Positions 1 to 5,049 of a stretch of 5,049 bases of DNA are shown piece by piece. Origin of the DNA: Marinospirillum sp. (GTDB lineage Bacteria; Pseudomonadota; Gammaproteobacteria; Pseudomonadales; Halomonadaceae); NCBI GenBank assembly GCA_007116195.1, contig SKIX01000135.1, positions 1 through 5,049 of the forward strand, written 5' to 3'. The notes under the pieces are model-generated. The model saw nothing but the letters and a program-made list of their open reading frames with translations. It searched no databases and had not been told where the DNA came from. A program made the translations under genes and the position numbers. The first letter of the stretch is position 1, and each line of letters starts with the position of its first letter.

Positions 1-392
1 CCAGGAACACCTAAGGGTTTTTGTGCAGCGGTTAGCACTAGGGTGCACTTGGGTTGGGGAAGTAGCCAGAAGAGAGCGCTAGCAGTCCAGGCGAGGGTGT
101 CTGTACCCTGCAGGATTAAAATACCATCGTAATGCTCTTCTAGTTGGCGAACACGTGCGGCTAACTGAAACCAGTGGCTAGGCTGCATGGCAGAGGAGTC
201 CAAGGGCGGATCCCACTCTTCAATATCCAGTTTGAGCTGGTGCTTGTCTAACCAGACTGGCGTTAGTGCTGCTAGCAGGCGCGGGGTGAAATTTGCCGTT
301 GCTTGCAAGCCTTGAGGGCCTGGCAGCATCCCGAGGGTGCCGCCAGTGTAAATGACTTTAAGGTGCTTTGCAGACTTGAGCGATGGCTTCAC
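1..392 (-). CDS. ansA: Type I (cytoplasmic, AnsA-like) L-asparaginase, N-terminal part
   Basis: Partial gene, cut by the window edge after 130 complete codons; the family is about 330 residues. The enzyme hydrolyses asparagine to aspartate and ammonia. Seen in the translation: YTGGTLGM at residues 15-22, where T19 matches the first catalytic Thr of the family; DSS at 65-67, a conserved stretch in type I enzymes; YDGILILQGTDTLAWTASAL at 88-107, with the second catalytic Thr-Asp pair at T97-D98; and TAAQKPLGVPG at the cut end, matching the family's TGS..P..VP region. The third catalytic Lys lies outside. The usual HGTDT is QGTDT here. There is no signal peptide, which fits the cytoplasmic type. 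The start is GTG at 392-390, the first start after an in-frame TAG (404-402), with a weak AGG 8 nt upstream. No ATG lies between it and the YTGGT motif. It overlaps the aminotransferase gene by 35 nt, which suggests translational coupling. Family assignment is firm; the exact start is fairly sure. Confidence 0.9.
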   Translation of the reverse strand, partial: MKPSLKSAKHLKVIYTGGTLGMLPGPQGLQATANFTPRLLAALTPVWLDKHQLKLDIEEWDPPLDSSAMQPSHWFQLAARVRQLEEHYDGILILQGTDTLAWTASALFWLLPQPKCTLVLTAAQKPLGVP

Positions 393-1557
393 AGAGGTAG
401 CCTAGATTACTTTGATTGTAGCCAGCAATATTCATGCGGCCCGTTTTAACCATGTAAATGCCAAAGTCTTTTTGTAGTTGCTCAACCTCATGGGGTTTTA
501 AGCCTGAATAAGAAAACATGCCTTTTTGCTCTGCTACACAGGCAAACTTTTCTGCCAGTCCATGAGGGGCAAGCGCTTGCACAAATTCTTGGCGCAGTTG
601 GTTGATTCGCAAACGCATTTCCGTGACCTCCTGTTGCCATAAAGCACTCAGCTCATCACTGCTAAGGATAGTGGCTACGATTGAGCTACCATGTGCTGGA
701 GGGTTGGAATAGTTGGAGCGAGCTACTACCGCCAGTTGGCTGCGGACTTTGAGCATATCGCTTTGGTTAGCGGCAACAGCAATAAAGGCACCTGTGCGCT
801 CACGGTAAAGTCCAAAGTTTTTTGAGCAGGAGGCCGTAATCATAACTTCGGGCAGTTTTTCGGCGAGTAGACGAACGGCAAAGGCGTCTTCTTCCAGACC
901 CTCGCCAAAGCCTTGATAAGCAAAGTCAAGCAAGGGTAAGAGTTTTCTTTCTGCCAGCACTTCGGCAACCTGTTGCCATTGCTCTTGGGTTAAGTCAAAA
1001 CCCGTGGGGTTATGGCAGCAGGCGTGCAAAAGCACCGCATCACCTTCAGGTAATTGCTGCAGGTCTTCAATAAAGGCAGGGAAGTTGAGCTGGTTACTTT
1101 GAGTGTCAACATAGCGATAGCTGCCCCAAGCTACACCTGCAGCATCAAAAATAGCATAGTGGTTGGGCCAGGTAGGGTCAGAAATCCAAACTTTTTTATT
1201 GGTTTTACTGCGCTTGATGAAGTCAGCAGCCAGGCGTAAAGCACCTGTCCCTCCGGGTGCCTGAGTTAGAGAGGCGCGGCCTTTACCAATGACTGGAGAT
1301 TCTTCACCCAGTACCAACTTGAGAAGATGCTGAGCAAAAAGAGGATCACCATGAGAGCCTATATAGCTTTTTGTGGTTTCCTGGGCCAAGAGTAAGCTTT
1401 CAGCTTCTTTAACAGCACGCATGATCGGTGTTGAGCCTTCAGCATTACGATAAACGCCAACACCAAGATCAATTTTGTTGGGGTTGGTGTCTTGGTTAAA
1501 GGCTTCAATCAGGCCCAGAATAGGGTCAGCAGGTAGCAGCTCAACTTGTGAAAACAT
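358..1557 (-). CDS. Aspartate/aromatic amino acid aminotransferase (class I, AspC/TyrB family)
   Basis: PLP-dependent transaminase, 399 residues (E. coli AspC has 396). It moves an amino group between aspartate, or aromatic amino acids, and 2-oxoglutarate in the cytoplasm. Numbered from the second of two adjacent ATGs: PGGTGALR near 101 (cofactor phosphate region), Trp130 in DPTWPNH (ring stacking), Asn183 in CCHNPTG, Asp211 and Tyr214 in DFAYQGF, the Schiff-base Lys246 in SCSKNFGLYRER, Arg280 in ARSNYSNPPAHG (equivalent of Arg292, which binds the second carboxylate of dicarboxylic substrates), and Arg374 in GRMNIAG (alpha-carboxylate). All key residues are present. Sequence does not separate AspC from TyrB: the NYSNPPAHG segment is AspC-like, while LLHACCHNPTGFDL and the C-terminus recall Pseudomonas aromatic aminotransferases, so no symbol is given. 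The gene starts 11 nt after the diguanylate cyclase gene ends and overlaps the asparaginase gene, whose product would feed it aspartate. The other ATG at 1560 would give 400 residues. Confidence 0.95.
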   Translation of the reverse strand: MFSQVELLPADPILGLIEAFNQDTNPNKIDLGVGVYRNAEGSTPIMRAVKEAESLLLAQETTKSYIGSHGDPLFAQHLLKLVLGEESPVIGKGRASLTQAPGGTGALRLAADFIKRSKTNKKVWISDPTWPNHYAIFDAAGVAWGSYRYVDTQSNQLNFPAFIEDLQQLPEGDAVLLHACCHNPTGFDLTQEQWQQVAEVLAERKLLPLLDFAYQGFGEGLEEDAFAVRLLAEKLPEVMITASCSKNFGLYRERTGAFIAVAANQSDMLKVRSQLAVVARSNYSNPPAHGSSIVATILSSDELSALWQQEVTEMRLRINQLRQEFVQALAPHGLAEKFACVAEQKGMFSYSGLKPHEVEQLQKDFGIYMVKTGRMNIAGYNQSNLGYLCEAIAQVCKAP

Positions 1558-1563
1558 CATGGA

Positions 1564-1568
1564 TCCTT
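1564..1568 (-). promoter_or_regulatory. Shine-Dalgarno site of the aminotransferase gene
   Basis: On the minus strand an AAGGA core within AGAAGGATCC lies 3 nt before the ATG at 1560-1558 and 6 nt before the ATG at 1557-1555. The second spacing is in the usual range and the first is tight. Family members such as E. coli AspC also begin Met-Phe, which favours the second ATG. The site partly overlaps the TAG stop of the preceding gene (1571-1569), so ribosomes finishing the cyclase could re-initiate here. Confidence 0.7.
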
Positions 1569-2966
1569 CTATTTAGTGTTTCGTGAATTGTAAACAACCG
1601 CTGGCAGATCGCAACTAGCTGCTTGGCCTTTACCACGAGTTTTTGCCAGATACATGGCGTTATCTGCTTGGGTTAACAAGCTGTTGGCTGTGCTGCCTTG
1701 CTCAGGGTAAAGGGCAATACCAATGCTGGCTCCGGTTTTTAATTCTAATCCATGCCAATTGTAGGGTTGCTTAACCCGTTGATTAATTTCTTGGGCGAGC
1801 AAAAAGGCGCTGGATTGATCCTGGCACTGAGGGCTGACAATAACGAGTTCATCGCCTCCTAGGCGTGCAGCTAAGTCACCCTTGCTGAGCTGCTTTTCTA
1901 AGCGACGGGCCAGCTCAACCAGGAGAGCATCTCCAGCGTCATGGCCATAGTGGTCGTTAACCTGTTTAAAGCCATCCAGATCAATAAAAAATAAAGCGAA
2001 ACGCAGCTGATGAATTTTTGCGGTTTCTATTTGTTGCTGTAGATATTTGATGAGACGACTGCGGTTAGCAAGGCCTGTAAGGCTATCGTGTTCAGCAAGA
2101 TGCTGAACCTGAAGGCGCTGCTGGTGGTTTTGCAGAGCTATGGCAGCTAATTGTGCGCTTCGTTCTAACAGGCTACTGGGAACCTTGCAGGCCTCAGTGC
2201 CGCGCGGCAGCGCAAGCTGAAGTACACCGGCAAGTTGGTCTTTGGCAGTGAAAATGGGGTGAGCACACCAGCAAGCCAAAGTTTGAGGTAATCGCTGTAA
2301 ATCATCCAGCTGATAGGGAACCAAGTGGGATGCAGCCTGAGCACTGGGGTTGTTAGTATTTAAGCTTAGGCGCTCAGGTAGCAGTTTGCTGTGTGAGCTT
2401 AGGGGGCTAATTAGCTCACCTGTTTCTGAAGTTAATAGTAAGCTGGCCTCTGCTGTAGGCACGAGTCGTTCGATGCCATCGCAAAGTGCTTGCCAAATTT
2501 TTTGGATGGGCTGGTTATGTGCAACCAGCGAGAGCACTTCTTTTTCAAAGCGAAGCAGAGCCTCTGCTTCGCGAAGATGACGTTCGCGGCGCAGGGTGTT
2601 AGAAACATCAATAATTTGCAGTAAGCAGGCCGGCTCTTCTAAATAGTAAATCGGGCGAACTAGAATGGAGTGACTTAAGGGTAGTTGATCGCTGCTGTGC
2701 TTGAGTGGCAACAAATGGGGGTGCAGCTGGTGAGAAAGCCGACGGGATAAGCGTTCATCACAAGCTTGTTGGATGGCTTCGATAAGCGTTATCGCTGGCT
2801 GGGTTTGAAACAGCTGCTGCAAAGTTTGGTTGATGGCAGCCGTTTCTGTGATTCCAGTGACTCGGTGCATCCAGCTGTTCCATAGCAGCACTTGCCCTTT
2901 GGCATTGGTAATGATGATGCCCGTTTCTAGAAGGTCAGAAATTTGTGCTTGAGTCACGCTATCCAT
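1569..2966 (-). CDS. Soluble PAS-GAF-GGDEF diguanylate cyclase
   Basis: A 465-residue protein predicted to make cyclic di-GMP from two GTP. Domains in order: PAS-like (about 5-125, with TGIIITNAKGQVLLWN at 15-30), a short charged helix rich in Arg/Glu (about 124-145) that looks like a signalling coiled coil, a GAF-like domain (about 140-280, with ACWCAHP at 231-237), and GGDEF (about 290-450). In the GGDEF domain: HDSLTGLANR 293-302, FIDLDGFKQVNDHYGHDAGD 327-346 with metal-binding Asp329 and GTP-contacting Asn337 and Asp346, signature GGDEL at 370-374, ALYPEQG 418-424, and MYLAKTRGKG near the end. Position five of the signature is Leu instead of Phe, a tolerated variable position, so activity is likely. 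The product-inhibition I-site RxxD is SKGD (361-364), lacking the Arg. There are no membrane segments, no signal peptide and no EAL domain. The start ATG overlaps the stop of the CheC-like gene by one base (TAATG), with GGGTGA just upstream. The signal sensed is unknown. Confidence 0.93.
   Translation of the reverse strand: MDSVTQAQISDLLETGIIITNAKGQVLLWNSWMHRVTGITETAAINQTLQQLFQTQPAITLIEAIQQACDERLSRRLSHQLHPHLLPLKHSSDQLPLSHSILVRPIYYLEEPACLLQIIDVSNTLRRERHLREAEALLRFEKEVLSLVAHNQPIQKIWQALCDGIERLVPTAEASLLLTSETGELISPLSSHSKLLPERLSLNTNNPSAQAASHLVPYQLDDLQRLPQTLACWCAHPIFTAKDQLAGVLQLALPRGTEACKVPSSLLERSAQLAAIALQNHQQRLQVQHLAEHDSLTGLANRSRLIKYLQQQIETAKIHQLRFALFFIDLDGFKQVNDHYGHDAGDALLVELARRLEKQLSKGDLAARLGGDELVIVSPQCQDQSSAFLLAQEINQRVKQPYNWHGLELKTGASIGIALYPEQGSTANSLLTQADNAMYLAKTRGKGQAASCDLPAVVYNSRNTK
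2550..2572. repeat. 23-bp perfect inverted repeat inside the cyclase gene
   Basis: Two 11-bp arms, GCGAAGCAGAG and CTCTGCTTCGC, flank a single central base (2561). The repeat falls in the coding sequence of the diguanylate cyclase at residues 132-139 (RxAEALLR-type helix between the PAS and GAF domains). It is not followed by a U run on either strand, so it is not an intrinsic terminator. A one-base loop cannot form as a tight RNA hairpin without opening a few pairs. It may be a DNA-binding palindrome or a coincidence of Glu/Ala/Leu/Arg codons. The palindrome is read directly; its function is unknown. Confidence 0.6.
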
Positions 2967-3586
2967 TATTCACCCAAAAGGTCTGCCAGGTAGTCTTGTA
3001 ATGCAGCGTGAAACCCTGCAGCGCTGTGCAGGTCAATAATGAAGGCCAGGTAGCCTTGGAGATTGCGCTCGCGCAAAGAAAAGTCGATTTGAACGAGCAT
3101 AATCAAGGAGTCCTGTTGCTCGCAAAGCAAATCGAGCATTTTTTTGTAGTTGCCACTGTAAGCTTGCGGCAAAGAAGTTTTTATCTCCCGCTTGAGCAGG
3201 TTGGCTAGGGACGCTAAGCAGGAATTGAGAAGAATATTACCTAACTCTGCCAGGGTGTCTTGCTCTAATTCTGAAATCTCACTAGCGCTGAGTTCGTTGC
3301 CCACTAGAATTCTTACTAATTCCAGGCTGCGCTCTTCGGGAAAAATAAGTGCAGCCTTGCCATTAATAAAGCCATCAAACGCTTGGGTAACGCCTGCAAG
3401 GGCTTGAGGTAAAAGTTTTTCAAACGTTGTTGCTGCGCTGTCGAGGTGGACAAACTCAACAGTAGGAACCGAAAGAAGAACTTCGTCCTGCACTAAGCGA
3501 GATAAAGCGCTGGCAGCACGGCCAACGCCCACGTTCATCAGCTCGACAATGGTTTCCTGCTCGTCGGTAGTAAATAAAGCGCTCAT
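2966..3586 (-). CDS. CheC-family response-regulator phosphatase
   Basis: A 206-residue protein, the usual length of two-site CheC proteins (CheX is shorter). The family removes the phosphoryl group from CheY-like receivers. The family pattern (D/S)-x3-E-x2-N-x22-P appears twice with exact spacing: E11, E15, N18, P41 in the first half and D110, E114, N117, P140 in the second. The first copy has Glu at the opening position, a mild change; the catalytic Glu-Asn pairs are intact in both. NVGVGRAASALS (18-29) matches the family helix. No signal peptide or membrane segment. It starts 3 nt after the receiver gene, with AAGAAGG (3600-3594) 7 nt before the ATG, and its TAA overlaps the cyclase ATG. 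The neighbouring receiver is the obvious substrate (inference). No cheD, the usual partner of CheC in Firmicutes and Thermotoga, is in the window. An alternative role as a chemotaxis-array protein seems less likely away from a che cluster. Confidence 0.9.
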   Translation of the reverse strand: MSALFTTDEQETIVELMNVGVGRAASALSRLVQDEVLLSVPTVEFVHLDSAATTFEKLLPQALAGVTQAFDGFINGKAALIFPEERSLELVRILVGNELSASEISELEQDTLAELGNILLNSCLASLANLLKREIKTSLPQAYSGNYKKMLDLLCEQQDSLIMLVQIDFSLRERNLQGYLAFIIDLHSAAGFHAALQDYLADLLGE

Positions 3587-3589
3587 GCT

Positions 3590-3958
3590 TCAGCCTTCTT
3601 GGGTTAGGGCTGTCTTTAAGTGATCCATGTCAGCAGGCTTGCCAATAAAGCCCATTCCCATAGCTTTGGCTCTTTCAATAACAGCATCTTGAATGTTAGC
3701 TGTTACGAGAATCATCTTTAAATCAGGTTGGTAGTTTTTAATTTTTGCTGCCAGCTCAACGCCATCATCGCCGGGCATGTTGTAGTCTAGCATAGCCGTG
3801 TCGAAGCGTTCGCCTTGCTCAAATAAAGCCAAGGCCTCTTCAGCGTTACCTGCTTCGGTTATGCGAAGTGCCAACCCTGTTTCTTTTAACAGGTGTTTCA
3901 GGGTGAGCCGTGCAACGCGGCTATCATCGACCAGTAACAGATGTTGTGTTTCAGCCAT
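3590..3958 (-). CDS. Stand-alone CheY-like response regulator receiver
   Basis: A 122-residue single receiver domain with no output domain. All phosphorylation residues are visible: acidic pair Asp11-Asp12 (LLLVDDSRVAR), phospho-acceptor Asp58 in MLDYNMPGDDG, Thr86 in LVTANIQD, Lys107 in GFIGKPAD, and an aromatic switch residue Phe104 three before the Lys, as in CheY. It should therefore act through phosphorylation-dependent protein contact, not DNA binding. No histidine kinase is encoded in the window, so the phosphodonor is elsewhere. The gene begins 20 nt past the folD stop (19-nt gap) with AGGA (3972-3969) 10 nt before the ATG. It is followed after 3 nt by the CheC-like phosphatase gene, which points to a phosphorylation/dephosphorylation pair. 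It could be named CheY-like, but a role in flagellar switching is not shown by the sequence. Confidence 0.93.
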   Translation of the reverse strand: MAETQHLLLVDDSRVARLTLKHLLKETGLALRITEAGNAEEALALFEQGERFDTAMLDYNMPGDDGVELAAKIKNYQPDLKMILVTANIQDAVIERAKAMGMGFIGKPADMDHLKTALTQEG

Positions 3959-3977
3959 TGTTATTATTTCCTAAAGT

Positions 3978-4832
3978 TTAGTGGCCAAGCTGTTCGCAGG
4001 CATCCAGAGTATTCTGCAGCAGGGTGGCGACTGTCATGGGGCCTACACCACCTGGAACAGGGGTTATCCAAGCCGCTTTTTGGCTAGCGGCGTTAAAGTC
4101 AACATCGCCAACCAGGCTGCCATCATGCAAGCGGTTGATGCCAACGTCTATGACCAGAGCACCTTCTTTAATCCATTCGCCTTTAACCAGGCCAGGTTTG
4201 CCAACACCAACAACAAGTAAATCGGCACTGGCAACTTCTGCCGCTAGATCTTGCGTGAAGCGGTGAGTGACCGTGACCGTGCAGCCAGCCAGTAGCAACT
4301 CAAGTGCCATGGGGCGGCCGACTATGTTAGAGGCACCCACAATAGTGGCTTTCATACCTTTAAGATTAACGGGCAGCTGCTCGATGAGGGTCATAATACC
4401 CTTGGGTGTGCAGGGGCGCAGCAAAGGACGCCGTTGCGCTAAGCGTCCTAAATTGTAAGGGTGAAAGCCGTCAACATCCTTATGGGGATCAATACGCTCT
4501 AATAGGGGGTCGGCGTGTAGGTGCTGGGGTAAGGGGAGTTGTAAAAGAATGCCATCAATTTGAGAGTTGGCATTGAGTTCATCAATCAACTGTTCTAATT
4601 CTTGCTGCGAAGTTTCAGCCGCCAGGGTGTAGGACTTAGAAAGAATACCAGCCTTTTCGCAAGCCAGATGCTTGTTGCGAACATAAACCTCGGAAGCGGG
4701 ATCTTGACCAACTAAAATGACAGCAAGTGCTGGAGGGCGTTTGCCAGCAGCCTTTCGGGCTTGTACTTGCGTCGCCACTTGTTCACGAAGATCTAGAGCA
4801 ATTTTTTTGCCATCAATAAGTTGAGCAGTCAT
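3978..4832 (-). CDS. folD: Bifunctional methylenetetrahydrofolate dehydrogenase / methenyltetrahydrofolate cyclohydrolase
   Basis: A 284-residue cytoplasmic enzyme, close to the E. coli length. It interconverts 5,10-methylene-, 5,10-methenyl- and 10-formyl-tetrahydrofolate with NADP, supplying one-carbon units for purines and formyl-Met. Motifs: Tyr50 and catalytic Lys54 in the YVRNK stretch, Gln98 within [16 protein letters not shown] 118-125 with Asp121, PCTPKG 140-145, the dinucleotide loop [11 protein letters not shown] 166-176 (same as in E. coli), DVGINR 229-234 and the signature PGGVGPMT 260-267. Every expected residue is present. The ATG at 4832 gives the standard MxAxxIDGK start; a weak GCGGAA lies 8 nt upstream. 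It is the first gene of the minus-strand run and is divergent from tRNA-Pro. Confidence 0.98.
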   Translation of the reverse strand: MTAQLIDGKKIALDLREQVATQVQARKAAGKRPPALAVILVGQDPASEVYVRNKHLACEKAGILSKSYTLAAETSQQELEQLIDELNANSQIDGILLQLPLPQHLHADPLLERIDPHKDVDGFHPYNLGRLAQRRPLLRPCTPKGIMTLIEQLPVNLKGMKATIVGASNIVGRPMALELLLAGCTVTVTHRFTQDLAAEVASADLLVVGVGKPGLVKGEWIKEGALVIDVGINRLHDGSLVGDVDFNAASQKAAWITPVPGGVGPMTVATLLQNTLDACEQLGH

Positions 4833-4888
4833 TAATGAGATTCCGCTTTAAAGAATTTGGAAATAGTGGAGTAGCTATGAATAAGCGC

Positions 4889-4917
4889 ATTGTCGCATGA
4901 GTCGTGATGGAGTAAAA
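4889..4917 (-). promoter_or_regulatory. Candidate promoter for folD
   Basis: On the minus strand TTTTAC (4917-4912) and GACAAT (4894-4889) are 17 bp apart, and the second is preceded by TGC, giving an extended -10 pattern. It would leave a leader of about 50 nt before folD. Both boxes are only partial matches to sigma-70 consensus, so this is tentative; no better candidate was found between folD and the tRNA promoter. Confidence 0.25.
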
Positions 4918-4946
4918 CAAATCAGAAACTATTTTTCATCAAGGGG

Positions 4947-4974
4947 TTGACCTTCTGAAAATAGTCCCTATAAT
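4947..4974 (+). promoter_or_regulatory. Sigma-70 promoter of tRNA-Pro
   Basis: TTGACC (4947-4952) and a perfect TATAAT (4969-4974) with a 16-bp spacer. The -10 is followed by GCGC, a G+C-rich discriminator typical of stable-RNA promoters under stringent (ppGpp) control. Transcription should begin near 4980-4982, leaving a 5' leader of about 45 nt to be removed by RNase P. An A/T-rich stretch (CTATTTTTCATC, 4929-4940) just upstream could act as an UP element. It points away from folD. Confidence 0.85.
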
Positions 4975-5026
4975 GCGCATCTCGTTGGCAGGGAGTTCTT
5001 CTACAGAGCCACTGTCATTGAGTATT

Positions 5027-5049
5027 CGGGGTATAGCGCAGTCTGGTAG
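5027..5049 (+). tRNA. tRNA-Pro, 5' part
   Basis: Only the first 23 bases are in the window. They read as acceptor strand CGGGGTA (5027-5033), T8-A9, D-stem GCGC (5036-5039) and D-loop AGTCTGGTAG. A C at position 1 is characteristic of bacterial tRNA-Pro, and the rest closely follows E. coli tRNA-Pro sequences. The anticodon lies beyond the edge, so the isoacceptor (UGG, GGG or CGG) cannot be given. In related genomes such a gene often opens a multi-tRNA operon; that is recollection, not seen here. Confidence 0.85.

Noticed and set aside
1054..1239. Open frame of 61 codons on the plus strand, antisense to the aminotransferase gene
   Set aside because: It lies wholly opposite conserved coding sequence with all catalytic motifs, has no recognisable domain and no clear ribosome site.
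2350..2580. Open frame of 76 codons on the plus strand opposite the cyclase GAF region
   Set aside because: Low-complexity Ser/Arg-rich translation typical of an antisense shadow; no support beyond absence of stops.
2540..2580. The cyclase palindrome as a transcription terminator
   Set aside because: No U run follows on either strand, the loop is one base and it sits mid-gene.
2985..3058. Near-identical 14-nt direct repeat (GCCAGGTAGTCTTG at 2985-2998 and GCCAGGTAGCCTTG at 3045-3058)
   Set aside because: Both copies fall in the CheC-like gene where the protein has YLA twice; short, one mismatch and only two copies, so likely chance.
3008..3407. Two overlapping plus-strand frames opposite the CheC-like gene
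   Set aside because: The minus-strand frame carries exact family motifs; the plus-strand translations resemble nothing and have no start context.
3981..4458. Three plus-strand frames opposite folD
   Set aside because: folD is fully conserved on the minus strand; these are shadows.
4833..4860. Riboswitch in the folD leader
   Set aside because: The leader is too short (about 50 nt at most from the candidate promoter) and shows no recognisable aptamer or strong hairpin.
4897..4950. Small plus-strand frame of 17 codons in the folD/tRNA-Pro gap
   Set aside because: No Shine-Dalgarno sequence, overlaps the tRNA promoter -35 box and would lie upstream of the transcription start.

Overview
The window reads as chromosomal DNA of a gammaproteobacterium. 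FolD is very close to the Escherichia coli protein. The aminotransferase and asparaginase look like those of Pseudomonas and marine gammaproteobacteria. The placement of folD divergent from a tRNA-Pro gene matches the folD / tRNA cluster neighbourhood I recall from Pseudomonas-like genomes. Base composition is moderate, roughly half G+C by eye. An Oceanospirillales- or Cellvibrionales-type marine or aquatic bacterium is my best guess; genus cannot be given.

Layout: six protein genes lie head to tail on the minus strand, in the order folD (4832-3978), a stand-alone CheY-like receiver (3958-3590), a CheC-family phosphatase (3586-2966), a PAS-GAF-GGDEF diguanylate cyclase (2966-1569), an AspC/TyrB-class aminotransferase (1557-358), and the first 130 codons of a type I (AnsA-like) asparaginase (392 to beyond base 1). 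Gaps between them are 19, 3, -1, 8 (11 to the preferred start) and -35 nt, so they probably form one transcription unit with several translationally coupled joins. No terminator-like hairpin was seen between them. On the plus strand, a consensus-like sigma-70 promoter (4947-4974) drives a tRNA-Pro gene that begins at 5027 and runs off the window. The 194-bp divergent region 4833-5026 holds both the tRNA promoter and the folD leader.

How the genes may work together: the three middle genes make a compact signalling cassette. It comprises a receiver with all its phosphorylation residues, a dephosphorylating enzyme of the CheC type with both active sites present, and a soluble c-di-GMP synthase with two sensor-type domains. 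The last two genes form a metabolic pair: asparagine to aspartate (AnsA), then aspartate to oxaloacetate or aromatic transamination (AspC/TyrB). FolD at the head supplies one-carbon units. The most interesting feature is the receiver / CheC / diguanylate cyclase trio with no kinase beside it, embedded in a run of amino-acid and one-carbon metabolism genes.

No insertion sequence, CRISPR array, phage gene or defence system was found.
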